A DNA stretch of 49,803 nucleotides from NCBI GenBank assembly GCA_013215655.1, contig JABSOX010000038.1:1-49803 (forward strand), given 5' to 3'. Position 1 is the stretch's first letter, and each line of letters opens with the position of its first letter. The notes under the pieces were generated by a model. The model had not been told where the DNA came from, did no database searches, and was given only the letters and a program-made list of their open reading frames with translations. The position numbers were made by a program, and so were the translations under genes. Positions 8,457-17,508 of the stretch are shown piece after piece. The DNA comes from Colwellia sp. Its GTDB lineage: Bacteria; Pseudomonadota; Gammaproteobacteria; Enterobacterales; Alteromonadaceae.

Positions 8457-9266
8457 TTAATACCGACAAGCGATATTATTTAAAATAGTCTCTGAAGCGA
8501 CCTGTCCCAAGAAGTCTTGTGTCGTTTTTTCAACATCAATACTGTCTATATAAGGTAAAATGTCTGCAGACATACCGGTGACCACTTCATAAAAAACAAG
8601 AGAAGTCAGCAACGCTCCCATTAAAGCAGCATGATTACCATCATCGGCATGTAACTTTAAAGCAGGTTGAAGTGCTAATGCACGATCCCATGCTAATCCT
8701 ACAGGAGCAACACAACTTGCCTGCAACGCCGCAATAGATAAATGTAAATCATGAACTTTCCTGCCCTCATTATCATTACCTCGTTGAGGATGTTCAGGAA
8801 ATAATACCGGTGTAGTACTCTGTGTTTTAGCAAGTTGGATCCATGTTTGTGCTGCTGATGTTGGGTAATTAACAACCCCACTTTGTGAATATTTCTGGGC
8901 TTGCAAGACCACATGACTCCATTGATTAGTGGTAAGTAACTCAACGGATGAAGGATTACTTAAACGTTCTTGTAAATAATCGCCGCTAGTAGCGGATTTA
9001 ATATAAGCAGTTTTTTCAGGTAAGCCATGTTCAATTAACGTTTTAAGTAAATAAGGAAGGCCGACCACATGGCTATTACCAAAAAATAAAACCCTATAAT
9101 CATTAACACCACTATTGTCAGGAATAGCGATATTATCTGCACTTAATGTGGGGATTGTTGAGTTATAAGTATTCGTTACTGTGGCGTTTTTTTGACTGCT
9201 ACTGCCACCACAATTAACTAAAAGAACAAATAAAATACTACAAACTAGCGACTTAAACATTGCCAT
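8457..9266 (-). CDS. SGNH-hydrolase-like lipoprotein
   Basis: A 269-residue exported lipoprotein. The signal peptide ends in the lipobox LLVNC with lipidated Cys19, followed by GGSSS. The mature part starts with VLFFGNSHVVG around Ser65. This is a variant of SGNH block I in which GNSH replaces GDSL; the same pattern occurs in DUF4886-type SGNH proteins. The matching C-terminal block is HADDGNHAALMGALL, where Asp and His would complete the triad. An esterase or deacetylase role in the envelope is inferred; the substrate is unknown. It is divergent from the binding-protein gene at 9418. The Asn before Ser is normal for the family. Confidence 0.75.
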   Translation of the reverse strand: MAMFKSLVCSILFVLLVNCGGSSSQKNATVTNTYNSTIPTLSADNIAIPDNSGVNDYRVLFFGNSHVVGLPYLLKTLIEHGLPEKTAYIKSATSGDYLQERLSNPSSVELLTTNQWSHVVLQAQKYSQSGVVNYPTSAAQTWIQLAKTQSTTPVLFPEHPQRGNDNEGRKVHDLHLSIAALQASCVAPVGLAWDRALALQPALKLHADDGNHAALMGALLTSLVFYEVVTGMSADILPYIDSIDVEKTTQDFLGQVASETILNNIACRY

Positions 9267-9417
9267 CCTCCATAAAATTAACTGCTATAATTAAACTAAT
9301 CTTGTTGTAACACTTTAGATAATAATCAATATCCATTAAATTAATCATTTCATTGGGTATAACAATAATAACGACCTTTTCTAAGTAATTACATGATGAA
9401 TCATTGGTCATTGCTAC

Positions 9418-10245
9418 ATGTTAAACATATTAAAAGTAAATTATAAAGTTCAAATTATTTTATTGTTATTGTTAATATCCAATTTTACTTATGCCTGTAC
9501 GTTAACAATTGCCGTCGCTAAGAACTTTCCACCCTACCATATACAAAATGCAGACGGTAGCTGGCATGGCATTAGTATTGATATTGCTGAAGCTTTAGTT
9601 AATGGCGTTGGTTGTCAGTTAAAAGTCAAAGAAATCCCTTGGATCAGAGCAATAAAGTTATTAGAAAAAGGTGAAATTCAGCTCTTATCAAATTACACAC
9701 AAGACAAAAATCGTATTACATTTTCTCAATTTATCGGTCCTCATCATATTGAAAAAGTTGTTTTAATCGCTCATAAAGAAATAAGCACTAACGTTAATAA
9801 CGTCGCCATGCTGTCAGAGTTTAATGGTTTGATAGGTATAACCAGAGGAAACTCCTTTGGCGTAGAGTTTAATAAAAAGATATTAGAAAAAGAAAATATT
9901 ATAGGAAAGATGGTCTATATACAAAATAATATTAATCGTCATAAAATGCTCTTTTCAGGCAGAGTAGACGCGATGTTTGATGATGAGCTTTCCGCTATTT
10001 ACCTTTTAGCACAATACGGTGAAATTAGCCGTGATTTTGATATCCGTTTTTCTTTAAAAGGTAATCCTGTGTATTTTGGTATCAGTTCAATCGCTATTAA
10101 AAATGAATTGCGAACTAAGCTAAATAACAGTTGGTTAAAAATTATAGATTCTAATACGCTTAATAAGATCTACCAAAACTACGGACTTGAGCTCGATCAA
10201 AGAGAATTAACCGCCTACCCCACGGTTTTAATTAAGACAAAATAA
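9418..10245 (+). CDS. Periplasmic substrate-binding protein, family 3 (amino-acid type)
   Basis: 275 residues with a signal peptide ending near ISNFTYA (residue 25). The mature protein starts CTLTIAVAKNFPPYHIQNADGSWHGISIDIAEAL, the classic N-terminus of SBP_bac_3 proteins, where the aromatic and acidic residues bind amino acids. IPWIRAIKLLEKGEIQLLSNYT continues the fold. No transporter genes adjoin it, so it may be an orphan receptor or a sensor-like protein, as often found in Alteromonadales. ATG at 9418 lacks a good Shine-Dalgarno sequence, and no better in-frame start is visible. A 12-bp inverted repeat follows the gene. Confidence 0.82.
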   Translation: MLNILKVNYKVQIILLLLLISNFTYACTLTIAVAKNFPPYHIQNADGSWHGISIDIAEALVNGVGCQLKVKEIPWIRAIKLLEKGEIQLLSNYTQDKNRITFSQFIGPHHIEKVVLIAHKEISTNVNNVAMLSEFNGLIGITRGNSFGVEFNKKILEKENIIGKMVYIQNNINRHKMLFSGRVDAMFDDELSAIYLLAQYGEISRDFDIRFSLKGNPVYFGISSIAIKNELRTKLNNSWLKIIDSNTLNKIYQNYGLELDQRELTAYPTVLIKTK

Positions 10246-10287
10246 CCTATTCGAAAACCCTACAATCCATAGTTGTGGCAGTACCGC

Positions 10288-10324
10288 TTATTAAGACAAT
10301 TATTTGTCATATTTGTCTTAATAA
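10288..10324. repeat. Perfect 12-bp inverted repeat
   Basis: TTATTAAGACAA at 10288-10299 is the exact complement of TTGTCTTAATAA at 10313-10324, with a 13-base spacer. It lies 43 bp after the binding-protein stop. No U-tract follows, so it could be a weak terminator, an mRNA-stabilising hairpin or an operator. The rest of the 10246-10554 gap shows nothing else. Confidence 0.6.
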
Positions 10325-10554
10325 TATTTAAAACCTTATTAATATACTATTTAGTTTAAGCCCTCGTTCTACAATACAAAATGGGTGAAACACTTCCTTT
10401 CAACATATAACACCGACAAAACCGATAACCAATTGAATTACAATAATTAATGCGATATGGTTATTTCCATTAAGAATTTTGAAGTAGGTTGCCCGTTATA
10501 AGTGAAAGCGGAAACTTCGCCTTCTGAAAATCGGTTATATTTCTAGGAGTTAAC

Positions 10555-10920
10555 TTGAGTTCACGATTTAATAAAAAGGCTTTTATTCGATGGAAGGTCT
10601 ATATTGATCGCTCAAAAATGTATATTGGATATATACAATTTTTGCTGATAATTTTTGTTTTTATCAAATCTCTAGGTGATAACTCCGTAACAGACTTTGT
10701 ATTTACAAATCCTCTTATCGCAATACCTGTTATTTTAATCATATTTGTATTTTTCTCTTTGACAATTGGTTATCTTGATTCTCGGCTTGGATTTCGTGAA
10801 GAAGAAATTAGAAACCATTCAAAATCTAATCCCGTATTAATGGATATTCAAAAGTCTATTGCAGAGCTAAATGATAAAATTACACAAATGGAAAAAAGTA
10901 AAAATGATTGCGATAACTAA
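10555..10920 (+). CDS. Small membrane protein of unknown function
   Basis: 121 residues, not recognised. It starts at TTG 10555 with a good TAGGAG Shine-Dalgarno sequence 7-8 bases upstream. Two hydrophobic segments (about residues 24-40 and 53-73) suggest two membrane spans. A charged C-terminal helix with SIAELNDKITQMEKSK looks like a short coiled coil. It could be a phage or plasmid-derived accessory protein; nothing in the sequence assigns a function. Confidence 0.6.
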   Translation: MSSRFNKKAFIRWKVYIDRSKMYIGYIQFLLIIFVFIKSLGDNSVTDFVFTNPLIAIPVILIIFVFFSLTIGYLDSRLGFREEEIRNHSKSNPVLMDIQKSIAELNDKITQMEKSKNDCDN

Positions 10921-11049
10921 GCTGTCATCGAGACACACGGCTAATTAATAGGCTCATATTTTTCTAAAGTGCGAGCTTAAAATATATTTTTGTTGTGCGA
11001 TAAAGGTACTATTGATAGCGCTTTGGACTTTTCAAATATTGGAGTAGTA

Positions 11050-11511
11050 ATGAAGTTTGTTTTAAAAATTGGATTAGTATTAACGTGTGTAATTCTTTCA
11101 AATACAACGTTTGCAGCAAGTTGTGATTCAAGCTGCCAGTTAAACCAGATCAACTCATATTTTACAGCCTTAGATAAAATTAGTCGTCAAGGATCAAGCA
11201 TTGACGATATCGACTCCTTATTATCTATAATGCATGATGACGTTAAATATATTCACGTAGAATACGAAGCAAATTTTAACAAAGTATCATGGCGTAAAGC
11301 GTTTATTCGTAACTTAAAGCGTGGAGCTTATCAAAATACCAACAATAATGAGATGCGCATAATAAAAACTATTATGGGTAAAAATCACATCGCCATAGAA
11401 TACTCTCACGGTGTCATTCAAGAAAATAATACTTGGCAGCAAACAGAGCCTTTACTTGTTATCTTTGGTTTTAAAGGTGGCAAAATATCATTAATCAAAG
11501 AATTGTGGTAA
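11050..11511 (+). CDS. Secreted NTF2/SnoaL-like small protein
   Basis: 153 residues. The chosen start is ATG 11050, preceded by GGAGTAGTA, and gives a clean signal peptide (MKFVLKIGLVLTCVILS to TFAA). An upstream in-frame TTG at 10990 would add 20 residues and spoil the signal peptide. The mature part (YFTALDKISRQGS, then MHDDVKYIHVEYEANFNKVSWRKAF, then a C-terminal strand pair) has the look of an NTF2-like alpha+beta cone. The two cysteines at the mature start could form a disulfide. Function unknown; the fold assignment is from pattern only. Confidence 0.6.
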   Translation: MKFVLKIGLVLTCVILSNTTFAASCDSSCQLNQINSYFTALDKISRQGSSIDDIDSLLSIMHDDVKYIHVEYEANFNKVSWRKAFIRNLKRGAYQNTNNNEMRIIKTIMGKNHIAIEYSHGVIQENNTWQQTEPLLVIFGFKGGKISLIKELW

Positions 11512-11548
11512 AAAATCCTCGAGAATAATAAATAAGGACATTTCGAAT

Positions 11549-12037
11549 ATGAATAAGATTGAGCCAACTTTTAATGGCAGTGTTTCACAAATTGAACCAC
11601 AGAAAACAGAAATGGATAGCGACAATCTAAAGATTTCGAAATTTCCTAGTTTGTTTCAAAGAGACTTTGGAACATTAGTTGATTACATTTTCGTTTTTTT
11701 CTGTGCCTACCATCTTGCTGTCAATTTATTACCCCAATCAAATGAAATTTCAGTTCAATTCGGTATTGTGTTACTCGCGCTATTCTTGTATGACTCAATT
11801 TTAACCGCCTATTTCTGTACACTGGGACAATTGTTATTTCGATTTAGGATCCGAGAATACGCCACTCTGCAACGAATTCCGATCCATTTATCACTGGTAA
11901 GATCGGTTCTAAAACTTCTTTTGGGCGGCTATTCAATGATTGCAATAATTTTTAATCGAGAGCGCAGAGCTGTTCACGATTACGCAACAGGTTCAATAGC
12001 AATATCGCCAAGTGATATAAGCGATGAAACTAATTAG
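11549..12037 (+). CDS. RDD family membrane protein
   Basis: 162 residues. The RDD pattern is visible: Arg-Asp in FQRDFGTLVDYIFVF at the first membrane helix, a second helix near residues 70-90, GQLLFRFRI after it, and RRAVHDYATGSIAI near the C-terminus. RDD proteins are small inner-membrane proteins, some of which act as ion exchangers; the role here is not known. The gene follows the secreted protein after 37 bp with AAGGA upstream, so the two may be co-transcribed. Confidence 0.75.
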   Translation: MNKIEPTFNGSVSQIEPQKTEMDSDNLKISKFPSLFQRDFGTLVDYIFVFFCAYHLAVNLLPQSNEISVQFGIVLLALFLYDSILTAYFCTLGQLLFRFRIREYATLQRIPIHLSLVRSVLKLLLGGYSMIAIIFNRERRAVHDYATGSIAISPSDISDETN

Positions 12038-12226
12038 AGTGTAGATACAAGCCAATTAAAAAGTGATAGCGAACCCTTTGCTCGGTTTCGTTTCGCTTCA
12101 AATATTAGCAAATTACAAATCTCCATATTGTGACAAATTACCAAAGAAGAGTATGATGAAAGTCGATGATATTAAAGTTTCATTCCTAGCAAAAATTACG
12201 AAACGTCTAAACTTTTCTATCAAGCA

Positions 12227-12523
12227 TTGGATTTAAAAATGGATTTAACTGATAAAATCACAATCGTTGAAGCTGTCGCTAAAACAGGAAAAACAGGTTG
12301 TACTGCCTTAAGTTTATCTAAAAATGTATCGCCAGTAAGTTCCGTTATTCATCGTTTTTTAACTGATACCCCTGATTTATTTTGCAAAATTGGAGCAACT
12401 AGAAAGTACAGATTAAACCCCTTTAGTAAATTTAAAGGTAACGTGAATAAAATAAAGGCTGAATTACAAAAAACAGATGATAATAATAAAGAAATTTTCA
12501 ATATTAATAATTTTCATTATTAA
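12227..12523 (+). CDS. Small protein of unknown function, possible winged-helix fold
   Basis: About 94-98 residues. Either TTG 12227 or ATG 12239 could start it; ATG is preferred because TTG has no Shine-Dalgarno sequence. The segment TIVEAVAKTGKTGCTALSL, then SSVIHRFLTDTPDLFCKIGATRKYRLN, has the rhythm of a helix-turn-helix followed by a wing. The tail is charged and Asn-rich. A 27-codon frame starting ATGATG at 12153 overlaps its 5' end in another frame and could be a leader. I do not recognise the family. Confidence 0.4.
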   Translation: MDLKMDLTDKITIVEAVAKTGKTGCTALSLSKNVSPVSSVIHRFLTDTPDLFCKIGATRKYRLNPFSKFKGNVNKIKAELQKTDDNNKEIFNINNFHY

Positions 12524-12697
12524 ACTGCATAACACTAGTATTTGTTCAATAAAATTAGATATGTAACATTAACTAGGTCCATCTAACCTCACACTTTTAC
12601 CAACTATCCTAACACCGGGGTTAGTCGTTTATTACAACCAACAACCTTAAGCGTATTCGTATTCACAAAATAATTTTAAAATTCCCACTTTTGATGA

Positions 12698-12721
12698 TTA
12701 ATTCCCTGAACAGGGAATTAA
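12698..12721. promoter_or_regulatory. Palindromic upstream activator site, likely for the sigma-54 regulator at 17509
   Basis: TTAATTCCCTG (12698-12708) and CAGGGAATTAA (12711-12721) are exact inverted repeats separated by AA. A lone half-site AAATTCCC lies about 20 bp upstream. The palindrome is about 70 bp upstream of a -24/-12 promoter, the usual place for an enhancer-binding protein dimer. The only such regulator in the window is encoded in the same cluster. Confidence 0.65.
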
Positions 12722-12777
12722 TAACAATCCCTTCTCCTATATAAATAAAAATAACCATAGAAATCAATAGGTAAACT

Positions 12778-12794
12778 TTGGCATAAGATTCGCT
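12778..12794 (+). promoter_or_regulatory. Sigma-54 (-24/-12) promoter of the export operon
   Basis: TTGGCATAAGATTCGCT has the invariant GG (12780-12781) and GC (12792-12793) exactly 10 bases apart, with TTGGCA matching the -24 element. Transcription would begin near 12805, giving a short leader before ATG 12833. The presence of a sigma-54 activator gene in the cluster supports it. Confidence 0.7.
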
Positions 12795-12832
12795 ATTTAC
12801 TTGGCATAGCTTAACTATTTGATTTTTACATT

Positions 12833-14089
12833 ATGGACCTAACCGCAACACTTAATAAAACACCAACAAAGATAAGCAAAAAATTAATTACTGGCTGTTT
12901 GGTAACATCACTGACATTTGTATCTTTCTGGGGATTATCGTCTTTTAATAGTGAACCTAAAATACAAAATAAAACCTTACGTATCGCCACCATAAAACAA
13001 GGTGATTTTAACGTAAAGATCGACGGTTATGGTCGTCTTAGAGCTAAGCATCAACGATTATTAACCAGTCAATCACAAGCCATTGTTGAAAGTATTCAAC
13101 TTTATCCCGGCGCAATTGTTACCAAAGAGAGTGTCATCTTAACGCTTTCAGATCCTCGCCTTGAGCAAGATGTTGTTAATGCTCGTTTAGAGCTTGCTCG
13201 TCAACATGCTCAGTTCAAAGAACAAAAAATATCTCATAAAAGTCAATTATTAGAAAGAGATGCACAAATTGCTATATTAAAAAGTGAGTTGGAAATTGCT
13301 CAGTTAAGAGTAGAAGCAGAACAACAATTAATTGATAAAGGCATTGTCAGTGCACTCGACTTTAAACGCACCCAACTCAATGTTCGTCAATTAAAACAAA
13401 GAGTACAAATTGAATATCTTCGACAAGCTCAATTACAAGAAATGCAACAAGAGCGCTTAAAAATCAGTAAAGATTTAATCACTCAATTTGAACTTAATTT
13501 TGAAACCATCAATAACCGCTTTACGCGACTTACCGTACGAGCAGGCTTAGATGGTGTATTACAAACCTTACCGATTGAAATAGGCCAAAGTGTTATGCCC
13601 GGCACACAATTAGCGACTGTAGGCTCAGTAAAACAATTAGTTGCCGAGCTTCGAGTCCAACAAAATCAAGCAGATCAAATAACAATAGGTATGTTGGCCA
13701 TCATTAGTACTTTTGGCGAAAATATCACGGCTAAAGTTTTACGTATTGACCCGATAGTAACTGACGGTAGAGTATTGGTTGAACTTGATTTACTTGGTGA
13801 ACTTCCTAGTAATGCACGCCCAGACTTAACCGTAGAAGGCCAAATTCAAGTTAAAAGAATTAAAAATACCCTTTACGTAGAACAGCCACAAGATGCCTAC
13901 GGCTTCAAAAAGAAAGATATCTTTAAAGTAACCAGCGACAACAAATCAGCCCTACTGACCACCATTGAATTTGGTACACTTTCAGGTAATACCATCGAAG
14001 TGATCAATGGTGCTCAAGTAGGGGAAAAAATTATTATTTCAGATATGACGCAATGGCATAACAGCCAAAAAGTTTTAATAACCGAATAA
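12833..14089 (+). CDS. HlyD/MacA-type periplasmic adaptor (membrane fusion protein)
   Basis: Adaptor linking an inner-membrane ABC transporter to an outer-membrane channel. 418 residues: an uncleaved N-terminal anchor at about 20-37, a first lipoyl half and strand region at about 50-110, a long coiled coil rich in Gln, Glu and Arg at about 115-215, the second lipoyl half in LTVRAGLDGVLQTLPIEIGQSV, then a beta-barrel (LVAELRVQQNQADQI) and membrane-proximal domain. It is the first gene of the 12833-17355 transporter, 42 bp ahead of the ATPase, and sits just behind the -24/-12 promoter. No TolC-like gene is in the window, so a housekeeping TolC would have to serve. Confidence 0.88.
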   Translation: MDLTATLNKTPTKISKKLITGCLVTSLTFVSFWGLSSFNSEPKIQNKTLRIATIKQGDFNVKIDGYGRLRAKHQRLLTSQSQAIVESIQLYPGAIVTKESVILTLSDPRLEQDVVNARLELARQHAQFKEQKISHKSQLLERDAQIAILKSELEIAQLRVEAEQQLIDKGIVSALDFKRTQLNVRQLKQRVQIEYLRQAQLQEMQQERLKISKDLITQFELNFETINNRFTRLTVRAGLDGVLQTLPIEIGQSVMPGTQLATVGSVKQLVAELRVQQNQADQITIGMLAIISTFGENITAKVLRIDPIVTDGRVLVELDLLGELPSNARPDLTVEGQIQVKRIKNTLYVEQPQDAYGFKKKDIFKVTSDNKSALLTTIEFGTLSGNTIEVINGAQVGEKIIISDMTQWHNSQKVLITE

Positions 14090-14131
14090 TCATTTAGTCA
14101 AACTATTACATTAGTCCCTTAAGGAAGCATC

Positions 14132-14902
14132 ATGAAAACGACAACAACTAATAATAACATCATAATTTCTTTAAAGAATTTATCTAAGAACTATACAAAT
14201 TCTGACATTGAAATTCAGGCATTAAACAATATTAATTTAGAAATTTGTAAAGGCGATTACTTGTCAATAAGTGGTCCTTCAGGCTGCGGTAAATCAACAT
14301 TATTATCCATTTTAGGATTGTTAGACTCACCCAGCCAAGGTGATTATTTCATCGAAAATGTTGATACCAATGCACTATCAATGGATCAACAAGCAGAGTT
14401 AAGAAACTTGCATATTGGCTTTGTTTTTCAATCGTTTAATCTTATTGATGAACTCAGTGTTTTTGATAATGTCGCTTTACCATTAACCTATCGTGAAGAA
14501 GCACTAGATAAAGAAGAAATAGAGAAACGTGTTATTGAGGCATTAACCCAAGTAGAAATGGAACATCGTCAAGGGCATAAGCCGAACCAACTTTCAGGTG
14601 GGCAACAACAACGTGTCGCTATAGCAAGAGCTTTAGCGGGTGCACCAACAATATTATTAGTTGATGAGCCAACCGGTAATTTGGACTCTAAAAATGGTGA
14701 TGCGGTTATGGATTTACTCAATAACCTCAATAAACAAGGTACTACTATTTGTATGGTTACTCATGATGTGCGTTATGCAGGTCATGCCAGTAAACAGATA
14801 CATTTATTAGATGGAAGAATAGTTAAACTTTCTGCAGCAAATGAAAGTATGACCTCAATCAATTCAGCCTCAGAAAACCTTGCTCAGCAACAAGCGGTGT
14901 AA
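14132..14902 (+). CDS. ABC transporter ATP-binding protein, MacB/LolD type
   Basis: ATPase of an exporter that works by mechanotransmission (MacB/LolD family). 256 residues with Walker A GPSGCGKST near 44, Q-loop GFVFQSFNL, signature LSGGQQQR near 154, Walker B ILLVDEPTGNLD near 175 and H-loop VTHD. AAGGA lies 8-10 bases before the ATG. The last 20 residues (after RIVKL) are an unusual Ser/Gln-rich tail. It is two bases from the permease start, so the two are translated together. Confidence 0.92.
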   Translation: MKTTTTNNNIIISLKNLSKNYTNSDIEIQALNNINLEICKGDYLSISGPSGCGKSTLLSILGLLDSPSQGDYFIENVDTNALSMDQQAELRNLHIGFVFQSFNLIDELSVFDNVALPLTYREEALDKEEIEKRVIEALTQVEMEHRQGHKPNQLSGGQQQRVAIARALAGAPTILLVDEPTGNLDSKNGDAVMDLLNNLNKQGTTICMVTHDVRYAGHASKQIHLLDGRIVKLSAANESMTSINSASENLAQQQAV

Positions 14903-14904
14903 TT

Positions 14905-17355
14905 ATGAATGCCTTTACTAAATTTCAACGTAAAACTAAAAGCCAGTTTTCTCTGGCCTATAAATCATTAAAAAATGCCCCCGGTTTTGTCGCTTCTGTG
15001 ATGATCACCATGTCATTAACCTTGGCGACTTTATTTGTTATTTTTTCTCTGGTAAATACTTATTTCTTCAAACCACTGAATGTACTGGATGAAAAGAATC
15101 TTTATGTCGTTGAACAAGAGGTTACCACTCCTGCTGGTGTTCACTCTGGGTATCAAAGCTATAAATCTATTGTGCACTGGTATAAAACCCAAAGTAGCTT
15201 TGAAAAACTCACCCCGGTAAGTCCAAATAATATGGTATTTACAAACTTACCCGGTGAACCCAAAGTTGTTGCTACTTTTGCTACACCAGATTATTACGAT
15301 ATCTTTAATGTTCCACTTATTTTAGGACAAAAATTTTCTCCTGATTTAAAACTCGACCAAACATCGGATGGTGTAATAATTTCTGAAAAATTTTGGCAAA
15401 AGTACTTTAATAAAGACCCTAACGTATTAGGAAAAACATTAAACGATGGTGAACGTTTATTTAAAATTATCGGCGTTATTGCTGATACTTTTGAACCTCC
15501 TTATATGTTTTATGAAGGTCAGTCGGAATTATGGTTGCATTTTGGTTCAGATCGACGTTTTTTTAATGATGGTGAATGGGATAACCCTTGGGATAATACA
15601 TATAAATCATTAAAACTTGTCGGCACGGCAAAAGTTGGAACAACTCAGCAAAATATCTTTAAAGACTTAAGTGATCGCATTGAAGAGATCCGCGCAGAAT
15701 GGTTAAAAGGCTATGAAACATCAACAGATTTTAAACCTTTAATAACTCCTTATCGCATTATTGAGTTAGGAGATAAAGGTCATTTAAGTTTATTCCTTCT
15801 TGCTGGAACTTTAGGTTTATTGCTAATTGCAGTAGTGAATGTTTGTAATCTATTTTTCTCTCGAGCACTCGCTCAACATAAAACACTCGCTTTACAAGCG
15901 GTATTAGGAGCAAAGCGAGGATTATTGTTTACAGCTATTTTATCGCAGACTTTACTGTTAATGACAGCATCAGTGCTTAGCGCATTATTTATTGCTGCAT
16001 GGGGTATTAAACTCTTTAAACACTTAGCCGCAGGAAAACTGCCCTTAGTGCAATCAATTACAATTGATACTAATCTATTATTGGTTGCCATAGCATTGAG
16101 TATTGTTTTGGCCTATATCTTTGCATTAGTGACTTCTCGTCTGGTAAATTACAAAGAATTGAGAGCGCAATTACAATCAAGTGGTAAAGGAAGTGTTAAC
16201 CAAGTATCAGGTCGAACTGTTCGAGCATTAGTTGGCGTGCAAATGGCATTAGCTTCTACCTTGATCATTTTTGCTTGTCTTGCCTTAACAAAAACTACTG
16301 ATACTCTTAATCGCCCCATGGGCAGTAAAGTGAGTAATATGTACTCGGTTACCGCCTTTATACGCGGTGAGAATGATGTATTATCGGTTACCGAACGTTT
16401 TGATAAAAATAAAAAAATTAAAGAGATTTTGGCAAAACAACCCAATATAAAACAGATATCCAGTGGTCGTAGTCCAGTTTCATTACGGATAACTCGTTCC
16501 AACCTAACCGATATGGATGGCAAACAAACCCCTTTTACTCCACAAGGTTGGGTTGGCGCAGATTATTTTGAACATACCGGTTTAAAAATACTTAAAGGTC
16601 GTACTTTTAGTGACGCAGCACTGCGAGGTGAAAAATTTGAAATGTTAATCACCCAAAGCTTAGCATTACAATTAGAACCTAACGGCGATGTACTAGGTAA
16701 GGTATATGATGGTCACGATCCAAAAGTTGAAGTAGTTGGTATAACTGAAGATTTTAACCATCCAAATTTTTATGACCAAGATAAAGGTGCACATATATGG
16801 TGGGCAAATCAACCTTTTGCATATGCCTACATTATCGAAACCAAACTTGGCTACAAACTGACTCAAGAAGACTTTTTATTAACCCTACGCAAAGAAGATG
16901 CGCGTTTTAATATTTGGGAATTTCGTTCACTAGAAGAAGAAGTAGGAAAACTAATCTATATGGATATTATCACCTTATATTTAAGTTATATTCTTGCAGG
17001 ATTTACCTTACTACTTGCTAGTGTCGGCATATACGGTGTATTGAGCTATAACTTAGGTTTACGACGTTTTGAGTTTGGTATTCGTATGGCATTAGGCGCT
17101 AAAAAATCTCGTTTATATAAGTTATTGATTAAAGATGCAATTGCGCCCTTAATGATCGGCCTTAGCTGTGCAATAATTATTACTATTGCACTATTTAGTC
17201 AATACCATGAGGCATTAAGCCCTTGGTTAACCTTTGATTTAAAGTTTGCATTGCCAGCATTAATCTTAACGCTAGCCATAGCATTATTAGCAAGCTTTAG
17301 ACCGATGCAAAAAATCATAAAAGAACGACCAATGAAAGCCCTACGTAATGAATAG
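14905..17355 (+). CDS. ABC transporter permease with two MacB/FtsX units
   Basis: Inner-membrane permease, 816 residues. It has two tandem MacB_PCD-FtsX units: a first helix at about 30-55 followed by a large periplasmic domain (GVIISEKFWQKYFNKDPNVLGKTL is a typical MacB_PCD stretch), helices at about 295-410, a helix at about 440 followed by a second periplasmic domain, and helices at about 690-790 containing GIRMALGAKKS. This double form of around 800 residues is common with separate ATPases and sigma-54 regulators. Substrate unknown: antimicrobial peptides, toxins or lipoproteins are all possible. It may be encoded with its own two-component system at 17509-20224. Confidence 0.88.
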   Translation: MNAFTKFQRKTKSQFSLAYKSLKNAPGFVASVMITMSLTLATLFVIFSLVNTYFFKPLNVLDEKNLYVVEQEVTTPAGVHSGYQSYKSIVHWYKTQSSFEKLTPVSPNNMVFTNLPGEPKVVATFATPDYYDIFNVPLILGQKFSPDLKLDQTSDGVIISEKFWQKYFNKDPNVLGKTLNDGERLFKIIGVIADTFEPPYMFYEGQSELWLHFGSDRRFFNDGEWDNPWDNTYKSLKLVGTAKVGTTQQNIFKDLSDRIEEIRAEWLKGYETSTDFKPLITPYRIIELGDKGHLSLFLLAGTLGLLLIAVVNVCNLFFSRALAQHKTLALQAVLGAKRGLLFTAILSQTLLLMTASVLSALFIAAWGIKLFKHLAAGKLPLVQSITIDTNLLLVAIALSIVLAYIFALVTSRLVNYKELRAQLQSSGKGSVNQVSGRTVRALVGVQMALASTLIIFACLALTKTTDTLNRPMGSKVSNMYSVTAFIRGENDVLSVTERFDKNKKIKEILAKQPNIKQISSGRSPVSLRITRSNLTDMDGKQTPFTPQGWVGADYFEHTGLKILKGRTFSDAALRGEKFEMLITQSLALQLEPNGDVLGKVYDGHDPKVEVVGITEDFNHPNFYDQDKGAHIWWANQPFAYAYIIETKLGYKLTQEDFLLTLRKEDARFNIWEFRSLEEEVGKLIYMDIITLYLSYILAGFTLLLASVGIYGVLSYNLGLRRFEFGIRMALGAKKSRLYKLLIKDAIAPLMIGLSCAIIITIALFSQYHEALSPWLTFDLKFALPALILTLAIALLASFRPMQKIIKERPMKALRNE

Positions 17356-17422
17356 AAGGTAACGAGTAAAAGTGTAATAAATAAAAGCATGAGTAAAAGG
17401 TAATATTTGATAAAAACTAAGC

Positions 17423-17464
17423 AGGCATTAATCCCTTGATATAATAATATTAATGCCTTACTTT
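17423..17464 (+). terminator. Hairpin after the permease gene
   Basis: AGGCATTAAT (17423-17432) pairs with ATTAATGCCT (17449-17458) around a 16-base loop and is followed by TACTTTT. It lies between the permease and the response regulator and may attenuate read-through into the regulatory genes. Confidence 0.5.
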
Positions 17465-17508
17465 TAAATACTTAAGTAATCAAACTACTTAAATTAAGAA
17501 AGAATGTT

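Larger units (their letters stand above)
12524..12832. other. Regulatory gap upstream of the export operon
   Basis: This 309-bp gap contains a 24-base palindrome (12698-12721) and a -24/-12 sigma-54 promoter (12778-12793), described separately. The first 130 bp show no hairpin or open frame. Confidence 0.7.

Noticed and set aside
10990-11049. 20-residue extension of the NTF2-like protein from TTG
   Set aside because: A GGAG site directly before ATG 11050 and a clean signal peptide favour the shorter form.
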